Origin: Anabaenopsis elenkinii CCIBt3563 | Lineage (GTDB): Bacteria > Cyanobacteriota > Cyanobacteriia > Cyanobacteriales > Nostocaceae | Assembly (NCBI RefSeq): GCF_015245355.1 | Contig: NZ_CP063311.1 | Coordinates: 1,137,313-1,201,312, forward strand | Direction of reading: 5' to 3' | DNA length: 64,000 nt | Part shown: positions 17,101 through 25,558 of the stretch, piece by piece | How positions within the stretch are numbered: position 1 is the first letter of the stretch | How the letters are laid out: each line of letters opens with the position of its first letter | Made by a program: the position numbers and the translations under genes | The notes under the pieces: model-generated | What the model was told of the DNA's origin: nothing | Databases searched by the model: none | Seen by the model: the letters and a program-made list of their open reading frames with translations, nothing else

Positions 17101-18501
17101 TTGACTGAAACAAATAATTTCAACTTCACCACTCCAAATGTCACCCGTAGCGAATTGCAAGACCTGGTGGGAAAGGAACTCCGAATATTCCTAGAATTAG
17201 GGGACTTACAAGCAGCAAAATCTATTCTCACACCTGTGCAACCTGCGGATATTGCTCAGGCCATTGAAGGGTTACCAGAAGCCATGCAAGCTTTGGTTTT
17301 TCGCTTGCTACCTAAAACTGAGGCGATCGAGGTGTATGAATATCTCGATTATAGTGTTCAACAACATTTAATTGAGGAACTCAAAAGCCAAGATGTCTGT
17401 GACATTGTAGATAAAATGTCCCCGGATGACCGGGCCCGGTTATTTGACGAATTACCAGCCAAAGTTGTCAACCGCTTGCTAGAACAACTCAGCCCAGCAG
17501 AACGTCAAGCTACAGCCCAACTCTTAGGTTATGAGGCGGGTACAGCTGGGCGGATCATGACCCCAGAGTTAATTCATATCAAAGAACATCTCACCGTATC
17601 TGAAGCCATAGAACGCATTCGCCGTCAAGCTCATCTGAGTGAAATCATTTACTATCTTTACGTTACCGATAGCGTCAGGCGTTTAACGGGTATTGTTTCT
17701 TTACGAGAGTTGGTAGTATCTCAGCTAGAGCAAACCATTGGGGAAATTATGACCCGTGAAGTTGTGTTTGTTTACACTGATACAGACCAGGAAGAAGTCG
17801 CTAGATTAATTCAAAGATATGACTTTTTAGCTCTACCTGTGGTGGATAAAGAACAGTGTCTAGTAGGTATTATCACTGTTGATGATGTGATTGATATTCT
17901 GGAAGAGGAGACTACTGAGGATATCTACGCCTTGGGGGGTGGTGTGCAGTCCGATGGTGACAACTATTTTCAAATGAGTTTACTACAGGTTGCCCGCAAG
18001 CGGGTAGTCTGGTTGTTTATCTTACTGATTACTAACACTATCACCGGCACAATTATTAAGTCCCAAGAAGATATCCTACAACAAGTAGTCATACTCACAG
18101 CCTTTATGCCTCTGCTCACAGGTACTGGTGGTAATGTGGGCGCTCAATCTTCTACAGTGGTAATTCGCGGTATGAGTACTGATGAGATTAGATCCCTGAA
18201 AGTATCGCAGGTAATTGGCAGAGAAGCGATCGCTGGGGCGTTTTTAGGATTAATGCTAGGTAGCATCGCCACAGTGTGGGCTTATTTTTTGCAAGACCGC
18301 CTAGAGGTAGCATTGACTGTAGGTATCAGTTTGGTAGCTATTTCTGTAATTGCTTCCGTCTCAGGTTCCGCTCTGCCATTTTTATTCCGCAGTTTCCGCT
18401 TAGACCCAGCCTTAATGTCAGCACCCTTTATTACTACAGCCGTTGATGTTCTGGGTGTTTTGATTTACTTTAAGTTGGCGCGAGTAATTTTAGGGTTATA
18501 G
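17101..18501 (+). CDS. mgtE: MgtE-type magnesium transporter
   Basis: The 466 residues fit the family: an N-terminal alpha-superhelix domain (~20-145), two CBS domains (~150-275, with IMTPELIHIKEHLTVSEA and IMTREVVFVYTDTDQEE), then about five membrane helices containing TGTGGNVGAQSSTVVIRG, the MgtE pore signature. It is a Mg2+ channel/transporter of the inner membrane, gated by Mg2+ through the CBS domains (family knowledge). The start is TTG at 17101 after GAGGAAAG. The 3' end overlaps the convergent small gene by 6 bp. Confidence 0.95.
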   Translation: MTETNNFNFTTPNVTRSELQDLVGKELRIFLELGDLQAAKSILTPVQPADIAQAIEGLPEAMQALVFRLLPKTEAIEVYEYLDYSVQQHLIEELKSQDVCDIVDKMSPDDRARLFDELPAKVVNRLLEQLSPAERQATAQLLGYEAGTAGRIMTPELIHIKEHLTVSEAIERIRRQAHLSEIIYYLYVTDSVRRLTGIVSLRELVVSQLEQTIGEIMTREVVFVYTDTDQEEVARLIQRYDFLALPVVDKEQCLVGIITVDDVIDILEEETTEDIYALGGGVQSDGDNYFQMSLLQVARKRVVWLFILLITNTITGTIIKSQEDILQQVVILTAFMPLLTGTGGNVGAQSSTVVIRGMSTDEIRSLKVSQVIGREAIAGAFLGLMLGSIATVWAYFLQDRLEVALTVGISLVAISVIASVSGSALPFLFRSFRLDPALMSAPFITTAVDVLGVLIYFKLARVILGL

Positions 18502-18753
18502 TTGTGAGGGTGTTTCGGGGGCGACAATTTCTCCAGTGCCTAATTCTATAATCCTGTCTTGATTAGTAATTAATTCATTGAGTTCCCTCACCTTTAAATT
18601 CATTATCTGGCAAGATTCTCTAAGTGCTTGGGCAAAACTATTAATATCGTCGCCATAACCACATTGATAAGCAGCAATTTCTATTCCCTGCTTGGCATTT
18701 GCTCTCGCACAATCTACTAAGTCCGTACCTTGTAATGGTTTTGGGGATATCAT
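18496..18753 (-). CDS. Small hypothetical protein downstream of the SDR gene (85 aa)
   Basis: The family is not recognised. The ATG at 18753 follows the SDR stop by 29 bp on the same strand, so the two are probably one transcript. The protein has two close cysteines (CARANAKQGIEIAAYQCGYG), a third in RESCQIM, and an acidic, proline-rich tail. It overlaps the end of mgtE by 6 bp. Its plausible length, position and composition support a real gene. Confidence 0.6.
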   Translation of the reverse strand: MISPKPLQGTDLVDCARANAKQGIEIAAYQCGYGDDINSFAQALRESCQIMNLKVRELNELITNQDRIIELGTGEIVAPETPSQL

Positions 18754-18782
18754 AGGTTGTAGTTGTTCTTTTTTACAAGTAA

Positions 18783-19664
18783 TTAGCCGTTGACTATAGA
18801 GCCGCCATTGGGGTGTAGTACTTGACCAGACATATAAGAACCGTCATCAGAAGCTAAAAATACATAACTGGGTGCGACTTCTTCTGGTTGTCCTGCTCTT
18901 CCCATGGGTACTTGTTTGCCAAAATTTGCAACTTGCTCTGGGGGAAAAGTTGAAGGAATCAATGGCGTCCAAATCGGACCAGGTGCTACAGCATTCACCC
19001 GAATACCTTGAGAGACTAAATTTTGTGACAAAGAACGAGTAAAGGCGACAATTGCACCTTTTGTAGATGAGTAATCAAGTAATTGGGGATGACCTTTATA
19101 AGCGGTCACTGATGTAGTATTGATGATGGCACTACCAGGATGCAAGTATTTTATTGCTGCTTTAGTCAGATAAAACATCGAGAAAATATTAGTTTGAAAA
19201 GTCCGCTCTAGTTGCTGTTTAGTGATTTCTTCAATGTGGTTTTGCGGGTGTTGTTCGGCTGCATTATTAATCAGAATATCTAATTTACCCAATTCCTCAA
19301 CAGTTTGTTCTACAACTTGCTGGCAAAAGGTTTCATCGGTAATATCTCCTGCTATAGCTAGCACCCGTCGCCCTTGTTTTTCTACCAAATTTTTGGTTTC
19401 TTTGGCATCTTCATGTTCCTTTAAGTAAACAATGGCGACATCTGCACCTTCTTTGGCAAAGGCTATGGCCACAGCCCGACCAATACCACTATCTCCACCG
19501 GTGATTAATGCCACCTTATTATGTAACTTGCCACTACCTTGATAGTGGGGATCATCAGCTTTGGGGTGCGGCTTCATTTCCGATTCTTTACCGGGTGGTT
19601 TTTGTTGCTGTGGTGGTTGCAAAATTTCTTCTGGCATAAGATAATCTTCCGGTGAGTATGTCAA
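18783..19664 (-). CDS. Short-chain dehydrogenase/reductase (YhdF/GsiB-like)
   Basis: The 293-residue enzyme is a classical SDR with a 45-residue N-terminal extension (PPQQQKPPGKESEMKP), typical of the stress-linked YhdF-type group. The NAD(P) site is TGGDSGIG at about 54-61, the structural NNAA motif is present and the catalytic YSSTKGA holds the Tyr and Lys. A TTG at 19664 after TTAGGA is taken as the start; ATG at 19637 is an alternative. The substrate is unknown. A MITE ends 7 bp from this ribosome-site region, so the gene's promoter must lie in or beyond the element. Confidence 0.9.
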   Translation of the reverse strand: MTYSPEDYLMPEEILQPPQQQKPPGKESEMKPHPKADDPHYQGSGKLHNKVALITGGDSGIGRAVAIAFAKEGADVAIVYLKEHEDAKETKNLVEKQGRRVLAIAGDITDETFCQQVVEQTVEELGKLDILINNAAEQHPQNHIEEITKQQLERTFQTNIFSMFYLTKAAIKYLHPGSAIINTTSVTAYKGHPQLLDYSSTKGAIVAFTRSLSQNLVSQGIRVNAVAPGPIWTPLIPSTFPPEQVANFGKQVPMGRAGQPEEVAPSYVFLASDDGSYMSGQVLHPNGGSIVNG

Positions 19665-19675
19665 AGATTCCTAAG

Positions 19676-20095
19676 AGGATGTTTGGAAAGTATTAAACAG
19701 GTAATTTTTATATTAGGGAACACCGGAACACCGGAACAGGGAAGGATTGGGAAGGATTGGGGAACACGGTATGGCTAACGCCAAGCGATCGACTTCGCTC
19801 ACCGACCGCACAAAAAACAATAAAATCCAGTCCCCTCCCCTTACAAGGACAAGACTTGGTGGACAAGGTGGACAAGGTGACAAGGGAGAAAAACAGTACA
19901 AAGTCTGTATTTTTAGTAAGAAAAATAGCCCCTTAAAAGACCATTGTCCGTATAAAATCTTCCTTGTCCACTTTCCTTCCTTGTCTTCCTAGTCTTGCCT
20001 TCACAGATCATATTAAAAACCTACCCTTACAAGGGGAGGGTTAGGGTGGGGTGAAACAATAGTTGATACACTAATCATGACTTATCAAACAACCT
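19676..20095. mobile_element. MITE-like element, copy B, with the nested module reversed
   Basis: Flanked by CTAAG (19671-19675) and CTAAA (20096-20100). It starts AGGATGTTTG and ends CAAACAACCT. The CCCTTACAAGG boxes at 19838-19848 and 20024-20034 bracket the 186-bp module in the opposite orientation to copy A. It also holds a short HIP1-like CAAGCGATCGACTTCGCTCA stretch near 19783. It abuts the SDR start region. Confidence 0.88.
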
Positions 20096-20103
20096 CTAAA
20101 AGC

Positions 20104-20135
20104 AAACCTTGGATTGAGTTACTGATCCAAGGTTT
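20104..20135. terminator. Strong hairpin downstream of MITE copy B
   Basis: AAACCTTGGAT and ATCCAAGGTTT form an 11-bp perfect stem around a 10-nt loop, followed by AAATTT. No gene ends nearby, so if it terminates transcription it would insulate reads coming from the element; its role is unclear. Confidence 0.4.
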
Positions 20136-20192
20136 AAATTTATACTTCAGATCCCAACTTACAATTTGCAAGTTCAGGGATTTTTACCCCGG

Positions 20193-20221
20193 ATGTCAGC
20201 TAAAGCTAGTTTAGCTGACAT
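20193..20221. repeat. 12-bp perfect hairpin in the O-methyltransferase leader
   Basis: ATGTCAGCTAAA, loop GCTAG, then TTTAGCTGACAT. It lies about 225 bp upstream of the O-methyltransferase start. No T run follows, so a regulator site or RNA structure is as likely as a terminator. The rest of 20222-20445 holds no recognisable feature. Confidence 0.45.
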
Positions 20222-20445
20222 TGTGATCCTCACACCTGACACACGCTCTTAATCTGACCACTGAAAACAAGTACACAACTCTCTTGGAATCTCAGGATTG
20301 CTCCTGTTCATCTGCTTTTAAGTTAACTATGAAAATATGGAAATTTATCATTCTTGAGGTGGAAAGACAAATCAGTTTTTCTCACTCTCAAGACGTAAAG
20401 TCCATTAATATTGACCAATAATTAGGATGTTAGTTTCACTGAATT

Positions 20446-21108
20446 ATGGCAAATAAAACATTAGGAATAGAACCACAACTATATGACTATTTACTCTCCG
20501 TATCTTTACGGGAACCGGAAATCCTCTCCCAACTGAGGGCAGAAACAGCCCAGCATCCCATGTCAATGATGCAGATTGCACCCGAACAAGGGCAGTTTAT
20601 GGCGCTGCTGGTGCAATTGATGGGTGCAAAAAAGACCTTAGATATAGGAGTATTTACGGGTTATAGTTCCCTGGTGGTGTCTTTGGCATTACCTCCAGAT
20701 GGTCGGGTAGTAGCCTGTGATGTGAGTGCAGAGTTTACAGCGATCGCCCGTCGTTATTGGCAAAAAGCTGGGGTTGCAGATAAAATTGATTTACACATTG
20801 CCCCAGCAATAGAGACATTAGACCAGTTATTAGCAGCAGGTGAAGCAGAAACCTTTGACTTTGCCTTTATTGATGCTGACAAAAGTAATTATGACGCTTA
20901 TTATGAGCGATCGCTCCAACTAGTCAGACCAGGGGGATTAATTTTGATTGATAATGTACTTTGGTCTGGTAGTGTTGCAGACCCAGAAATCCAAGACAAT
21001 CGCACCACAAAAATTCGCGCTCTCAATGAAAAACTACACCAAGACCAGCGGATTAATTTGAGTTTACTTCCCATCGCCGATGGTTTAACTTTAGCCCATA
21101 AGAAATAA
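20446..21108 (+). CDS. SAM-dependent O-methyltransferase (CCoAOMT-like)
   Basis: The 220-residue protein has the family layout: LDIGVFTGYSSLVVSLALP (SAM motif I), VVACDVSAEF (acidic ribose-binding residue), FIDADKSNYDAYYE (metal-binding DADK motif) and LIDNVLWSGSV. These are the marks of class I, cation-dependent caffeoyl-CoA-type O-methyltransferases, which methylate catechol-like groups. The natural substrate in cyanobacteria is not known. It is monocistronic, as far as can be seen. Confidence 0.92.
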   Translation: MANKTLGIEPQLYDYLLSVSLREPEILSQLRAETAQHPMSMMQIAPEQGQFMALLVQLMGAKKTLDIGVFTGYSSLVVSLALPPDGRVVACDVSAEFTAIARRYWQKAGVADKIDLHIAPAIETLDQLLAAGEAETFDFAFIDADKSNYDAYYERSLQLVRPGGLILIDNVLWSGSVADPEIQDNRTTKIRALNEKLHQDQRINLSLLPIADGLTLAHKK

Positions 21109-21163
21109 TTATCGTGTTTTGATCGTGTTTTGAATTGCCTTTAGTCACCACTAAAGGCGATCG

Positions 21164-21256
21164 CTATTGATCAAGCTTTACATCAGGAATGATTTCAATT
21201 AGTCCTGTTTGAAAGGCTTTGTCATAAGTAATTAGGGGTAAGTTTTCTAGTTCAGC
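21164..21256 (-). pseudogene. C-terminal remnant of a PIN-domain (VapC-like) toxin
   Basis: On the minus strand the frame GCT...TAG reads AELENLPLITYDKAF, then QTGLIEIIPDVKLDQ and a stop. LPLITYDKAF is typical of the C-terminal part of PIN-domain nucleases, where the aspartate is a metal ligand. The frame is broken off at its 5' side where MITE copy E begins (21262). No antitoxin gene remains nearby. The call rests on a short match by eye. Confidence 0.55.
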
Positions 21257-21261
21257 CTAAA

Positions 21262-21397
21262 AGGATGTTTGTCAAGTCATGAGTCAAGTCATGATTAGTG
21301 TATCAAATATTGTTTGACCCCACCCTAACCCTCCCCTTGTAAGGGGAGGGGACTAGATTTTATTGTTTTTTGTGTGTTCCCTGTTCCCTGTTCCCTA
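21262..21397. mobile_element. MITE-like element, copy E (3'-truncated)
   Basis: AGGATGTTTG after CTAAA, with a 10-base duplication of the CAAGTCATGA stretch inside, the CCCCTTGTAAGGGG box and three GTTCCCT heptamers. The right terminus is missing; no CAAACATCCT follows. The region 21398-21671 shows only AT-rich sequence and HIP1 sites. Confidence 0.75.
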
Positions 21398-21671
21398 TAA
21401 GCATAACTTCAAAACAATAACTACACTTTGACTATATCTCAACCCAAGGGAAACGCCGTTTATGGGAGGGGCGATCGCTATCTTAGTGATTTTAGTATAA
21501 ATTTTTATATTTATGTTAAAAATTTTTCAGAAACCCTGGATAATATTTGGGGAAAATATTATAGTGAAATTACTGTGTTGCACAGATAAAAGAAACAGAT
21601 AAAAGAAACCGAGTGCGATCGCCTAAAATACATCTGTCTTGGTTGGTTTACCATTATTGGGGGAAAAATGC

Positions 21672-23081
21672 ATGAAAAAAATGCGCTTGCTATGGGTAGC
21701 CTGTGGTATAGTTTTATTCTTCTGTCTTCACCTAGCCATACCCATCATTTCTTCGGCACAAACTCCCAATGTAGCCAAACGCTTCCAAACTCTGGTGAAA
21801 GCAGACCAATTATACCTAGCCGGAGATACCGCAGCAGCAGAAAAACTTTACCGCCAAGTCAAACCCCCATTTGCTCAGGAAGCATCTAGAAGTACCCTTC
21901 CTCAGCCAATTACTGACCCAGAGCAACTTTCCGGCGCTGGTAGAGTATATTGGCGCAACGCCACCGAGGGAATGCAACAGGGACTGACAAGTAAAATTTT
22001 TGTCCCTTTAAAAATGCTTCTGGAAAGACACCCAGAATTTACCCCTGCATACACACTCTATGCAGAAGCCACGAAAAAATATGGGAATGAGAAAGATATA
22101 CTACCTGTTTTAGAGCGTGCAGTCAGTATTTTCCCCCAGTCTACAGAACTAAATCAAGCCCTGATTAAAGCCCAGCAAGAAGCTGAACAATGGTTAGAAG
22201 CCTCTATTACTGCGCGTCAATTTGCCATGATTTACCCTCAGCATCCCCAAGCTGAGGAATTTACCAATATTGCTGAAAGTAATTTTAAACGCTTTCGTAG
22301 TCAACTAAATCAACAAGTGGTATTGCAGGGTATTGTGGGTGCTACAATTGGTATTTTAAGTGGTAATGCCAATCTCCAAGCTGTCAAATTGGCTCCTTTG
22401 CTCCTCCAAGGTGAGTCAGCTATGGGGGCGCAGGTTGCAGCAGTTTATAAGCAGCAATTAACTTTGATAGAAGACCCTACCATTGTAGAATACGTTAGCC
22501 GCATTGGTAATAACATTGCCAACTTAATGGGGCGCAATGATTTTGATTATGAATTTAATGTCATCTTAGATGATTCTCTCAATGCCTTTGCTCTACCCGG
22601 TGGTAAAGTATTTGTCAATACCGGGGCGATCATGGCCCTCAATTCAGAAGCAGAATTAGCAGGACTATTAGGACACGAAGTTGGTCACGCAGTTTTATCT
22701 CATGGATTTCAACGCATCACCAATGCCAATCTCCTGGCAAATGTTGGGCAAATTATCCCTTTTGGCAATCTGATCTCTAATTTAGCAATCCTAGATTATA
22801 GCCGTCAACAAGAAACTCAAGCCGATGTTGTTGGTACTCGTGTATTAGCCGCCGCGGGTTATGCTGCTGATGGTTTACGCAATTTCTTTGTCACTACCAA
22901 GCAACAGGAAAAAGGAAGAACTATCCCCGCCTATTTGAGTACGCACCCCGCATCTGAGGACCGGATGCGCTATTTAGAACAAATCATCCAGCGTAATGGT
23001 TATAATCGTTATGCCTTTGAAGGTGTGCAAAGACACAGGCAAATTCAAGCCAGACTAGAGCAAATCCTAGAAGATTCTTGA
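21672..23081 (+). CDS. M48-family zinc metalloprotease, exported
   Basis: From the ATG at 21672 the product has 469 residues. It begins MKKMRLLWVACGIVLFF, a signal peptide or anchor, with likely cleavage after SSAQ. A TPR-like helical stretch occupies about 30-190. The M48 peptidase domain follows: HEVGH at 335-339 binds zinc and holds the catalytic Glu, and ETQADVVG supplies the third zinc ligand. This is the BepA/YfgC-like arrangement used in envelope protein quality control. A TTG further upstream (21639) also stays in frame but would spoil the signal peptide. No partner gene is adjacent. Confidence 0.93.
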   Translation: MKKMRLLWVACGIVLFFCLHLAIPIISSAQTPNVAKRFQTLVKADQLYLAGDTAAAEKLYRQVKPPFAQEASRSTLPQPITDPEQLSGAGRVYWRNATEGMQQGLTSKIFVPLKMLLERHPEFTPAYTLYAEATKKYGNEKDILPVLERAVSIFPQSTELNQALIKAQQEAEQWLEASITARQFAMIYPQHPQAEEFTNIAESNFKRFRSQLNQQVVLQGIVGATIGILSGNANLQAVKLAPLLLQGESAMGAQVAAVYKQQLTLIEDPTIVEYVSRIGNNIANLMGRNDFDYEFNVILDDSLNAFALPGGKVFVNTGAIMALNSEAELAGLLGHEVGHAVLSHGFQRITNANLLANVGQIIPFGNLISNLAILDYSRQQETQADVVGTRVLAAAGYAADGLRNFFVTTKQQEKGRTIPAYLSTHPASEDRMRYLEQIIQRNGYNRYAFEGVQRHRQIQARLEQILEDS

Positions 23082-23115
23082 CATATACTTCCCACAGATG
23101 ATTTACTCACAAATA

Positions 23116-23745
23116 TCATACAGTCACCAATTGAGTTAAACCCTTGAGAATACGCAATACTTCATACAATTCATTCCCAGGGTTACGCATTAAAAAGCCT
23201 TTTGATAAAGAATAACGGGGTGGTTTTCCTTTGACTAACTTCACAAAAATAAACTCGCTCCCTGTAGCAATCATTCCAAAACTGGGTTGGTCAGGATAGG
23301 GATTACCTAACATATAGGCAAGAATTTGTGCAAGTCCTTCTTCAATAGAAAATGAAGCTTTTTTTGATTCAATAATCATCACCCAGAATCGGTCTTTTAA
23401 AACTAAAGTATCCAGTCTACCCTTGATGATTATATCTTCATCTGGTACGGCAATATCTATAGACTCTTCTGATTTGACATAAAAAGGAGATAGGTAAAAA
23501 TCACCAATAAAAAGTATGGGATCTACAATTGCCATTCTGACAACATCTTCTAACAAGGGAGGATAATTAAGCAGATTCAAATAACCAGCCTTTACTTTAT
23601 CTAAAAGTTGTTTCTCTAAATCTGTAATTTCTGGTAATTCCTCTTCCCATTCCCAGAAGAATTGTCTATCTAAAACTAGCTCAATACCAAAATTATCAAT
23701 TAAGTAGCGTAAATCAATATTTTTGGCTTGAATTATTTGTGTCAT
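23116..23745 (-). CDS. Type I restriction-like R-subunit domain protein (PD-(D/E)XK)
   Basis: The 209-residue protein matches the cyanobacterial solitary 'restriction endonuclease subunit R' type. The centre reads IIIKGRLDTLVLKDRFWVMIIESKKA, an Asp followed by ExK, which is the PD-(D/E)XK catalytic pattern. No helicase or methylase is adjacent, so it is unlikely to be part of a complete type I system. Such proteins are common, conserved singletons in cyanobacteria and their function is unknown. It lies convergent to the M48 gene and close to trhO. Confidence 0.75.
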   Translation of the reverse strand: MTQIIQAKNIDLRYLIDNFGIELVLDRQFFWEWEEELPEITDLEKQLLDKVKAGYLNLLNYPPLLEDVVRMAIVDPILFIGDFYLSPFYVKSEESIDIAVPDEDIIIKGRLDTLVLKDRFWVMIIESKKASFSIEEGLAQILAYMLGNPYPDQPSFGMIATGSEFIFVKLVKGKPPRYSLSKGFLMRNPGNELYEVLRILKGLTQLVTV

Positions 23746-23812
23746 AATCTTGTCATCCAGATTAAGATTATAAATCTTCTCCTGTGGGCAGGAAAGCCCA
23801 CCCTGGTATGGC

Positions 23813-24712
23813 TCATGCAGAAAAAAGGTGCTGTAATCTATACTGTTTCCACTTCTCCTGTTGACGCAGCCTTTTTTCGGGAGTCAGACTATCAAAGCAG
23901 TGAGGACAAGAAATACCTTCTTCATATTGAGGGGAAGCCTTATCTTGCTCAGAAATAGGATATCCGCAACAAAAGCATAACTCATGACTACCTAACTCCA
24001 ATCCGTGACGAACCGCAACCCGTTCATCAAAAACAAAACATTCACCCTCCCACAAACTTTCCTCTGCTGGTACTGATTCTAAATACTTGAGAATACCACC
24101 CTTGAGGTGATAGACCTCGGTAAAACCTTGGGAGAGCATAAAAGCAGAGGCTTTTTCACAACGAATCCCCCCTGTACAAAACAAGGCGACTTTCTTGTGT
24201 TGATTGGGGTCAAGGTTGTTACTCACATATTCCGGGAACTCTCGGAATGATTTAGTTTGGGGATTTTGTGCTGTTTTAAAAGTACCGATATTCACCTCAT
24301 AATCATTACGGGTGTCAATGACAATCACCTCCGGGTCAGAAATCAAATCATTCCATTCTTGGGGACTAACATAAGTACCTACTTGCTGATTTGGGTCAAC
24401 TTCTGGTAAACCCATAGTCACAATTTCCGCCTTTAACCGCACCTTCATCCGTTCAAAGGGCTGTATTTCAGTATATGACTCTTTGTGTTCTAAGTCTGCT
24501 AAACGGGGGTCAGAACGCAAAAACGCCAAAACAGAGTCAACCCCTTGACGAGAGCCGGCAATAGTCCCGTTAATGCCCTCTGCTGCTAATAAAATAGTCC
24601 CCTTGATACCTTGTGATTGGCAGTAAGACAGTAGGGGTTCTTGTTTCTCGGCAAAGTCCGGTAAGCTGACAAACTTATACAGCGCCGCCACTACCTGAAT
24701 ATTTTCTTGCAT
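23813..24712 (-). CDS. trhO: tRNA uridine(34) hydroxylase TrhO (rhodanese-like)
   Basis: The 299-residue protein has an N-terminal acylphosphatase-like domain ([22 protein letters not shown]), then a rhodanese domain with [13 protein letters not shown] and the catalytic-loop [14 protein letters not shown]. The C-terminal cysteine-rich tail ([13 protein letters not shown]) matches YceA/TrhO. The enzyme makes 5-hydroxyuridine at the wobble position of some tRNAs, using oxygen (family knowledge). Length is normal. A tRNA-Ala gene lies 82 bp upstream on the other strand. Confidence 0.95.
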   Translation of the reverse strand: MQENIQVVAALYKFVSLPDFAEKQEPLLSYCQSQGIKGTILLAAEGINGTIAGSRQGVDSVLAFLRSDPRLADLEHKESYTEIQPFERMKVRLKAEIVTMGLPEVDPNQQVGTYVSPQEWNDLISDPEVIVIDTRNDYEVNIGTFKTAQNPQTKSFREFPEYVSNNLDPNQHKKVALFCTGGIRCEKASAFMLSQGFTEVYHLKGGILKYLESVPAEESLWEGECFVFDERVAVRHGLELGSHELCFCCGYPISEQDKASPQYEEGISCPHCFDSLTPEKRLRQQEKWKQYRLQHLFSA

Positions 24713-24794
24713 AATCTATTGGGTAATGATATAATTTTTAATTAAATCAGCAAAAGCTGTTTCTCAAAGCTGTTTATAGTTGATGATAGTTTAT

Positions 24795-24867
24795 GGGGGT
24801 TTAGCTCAGTTGGTAGAGCGCCTGCTTTGCAAGCAGGATGTCAGCAGTTCGAGTCTGCTAATCTCCA
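24795..24867 (+). tRNA. tRNA-Ala (anticodon TGC)
   Basis: A 73-nt cloverleaf: acceptor GGGGGTT / AATCTCC with two G-T pairs, D arm GCTC/GAGC, anticodon stem CCTGC/GCAGG with loop TTTGCAA (anticodon TGC), T arm AGCAG-TTCGAGT-CTGCT, discriminator A. The 3' CCA is not encoded. It ends 3 bp before the convergent DUF938 gene. Confidence 0.97.
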
Positions 24868-24870
24868 TGG

Positions 24871-25506
24871 TCAAGAGCGTTCAAATATTACAGAGAGATT
24901 GTTAGCCGGCATTTGGTAAGTTGCTTGAAAATTCAAATGTTGGTCTCTGGCTGCTGCAATCACATCCTGTAAATTACGCACCCCCCAAGCTGGGTCTTGC
25001 GCCCTCAAAGAGTCATCAAAAGCGGCGTTACTGGGTGCTGTATGCTCTCCATTTTGTTTAAACGGTCCATATAAATAGAGTATTCCCCCTGGGGGCAAAA
25101 TGCGACCCGCACCAGCCATTAATCCCAAACAGGCTGACCAGGGCGAAATATGAATCATATTAATATTAACTATAGCTACAATGGGTAAGTCAGGTACAAC
25201 ATCTTTCTCGACTGTCCAACTCGCCATACTAGCATCAAGTTCTAAGGGTGGGTAAAGATTATCTGATGGATATTCTTTAGCCCAAGCCTTAATACTAGCA
25301 CGTAATAAGGGATTTTGTTCAGTAGGTAACCATCGGCGGGGGGTAATACGGGGCGCAAAATATACAGAGTGTTCACCCGTACCACTAGCGACTTCTAAAA
25401 TAGTACCAGTTGGGGGTAACACCTGTAACAGTACCTCTAGAATAGGTTCACGATTCCTTTGTGTAGCTGGCGCGTACTTTCGCCCATCTTCGGGTGTATT
25501 GATCAT
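24871..25506 (-). CDS. DUF938 SAM-dependent methyltransferase-like protein
   Basis: Starting at the ATG at 25506 the protein is 211 residues and begins MINTPEDGRKYAPATQRN, the recognisable DUF938 N-terminus. It has a SAM-binding-like ILEVASGTGEHSVYFA, HISPWSACLGLM and LYLYGPFKQNGEHTAPSN. DUF938 proteins carry a methyltransferase fold of unknown substrate. An in-frame upstream start exists (25536), but the shorter start fits the family. It is divergent from the acyltransferase gene. Confidence 0.9.
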   Translation of the reverse strand: MINTPEDGRKYAPATQRNREPILEVLLQVLPPTGTILEVASGTGEHSVYFAPRITPRRWLPTEQNPLLRASIKAWAKEYPSDNLYPPLELDASMASWTVEKDVVPDLPIVAIVNINMIHISPWSACLGLMAGAGRILPPGGILYLYGPFKQNGEHTAPSNAAFDDSLRAQDPAWGVRNLQDVIAAARDQHLNFQATYQMPANNLSVIFERS

Positions 25507-25558
25507 ATTCAAATTACTTAATCCTTTACATACCAACTACATAATCTGGAGGGTTACC

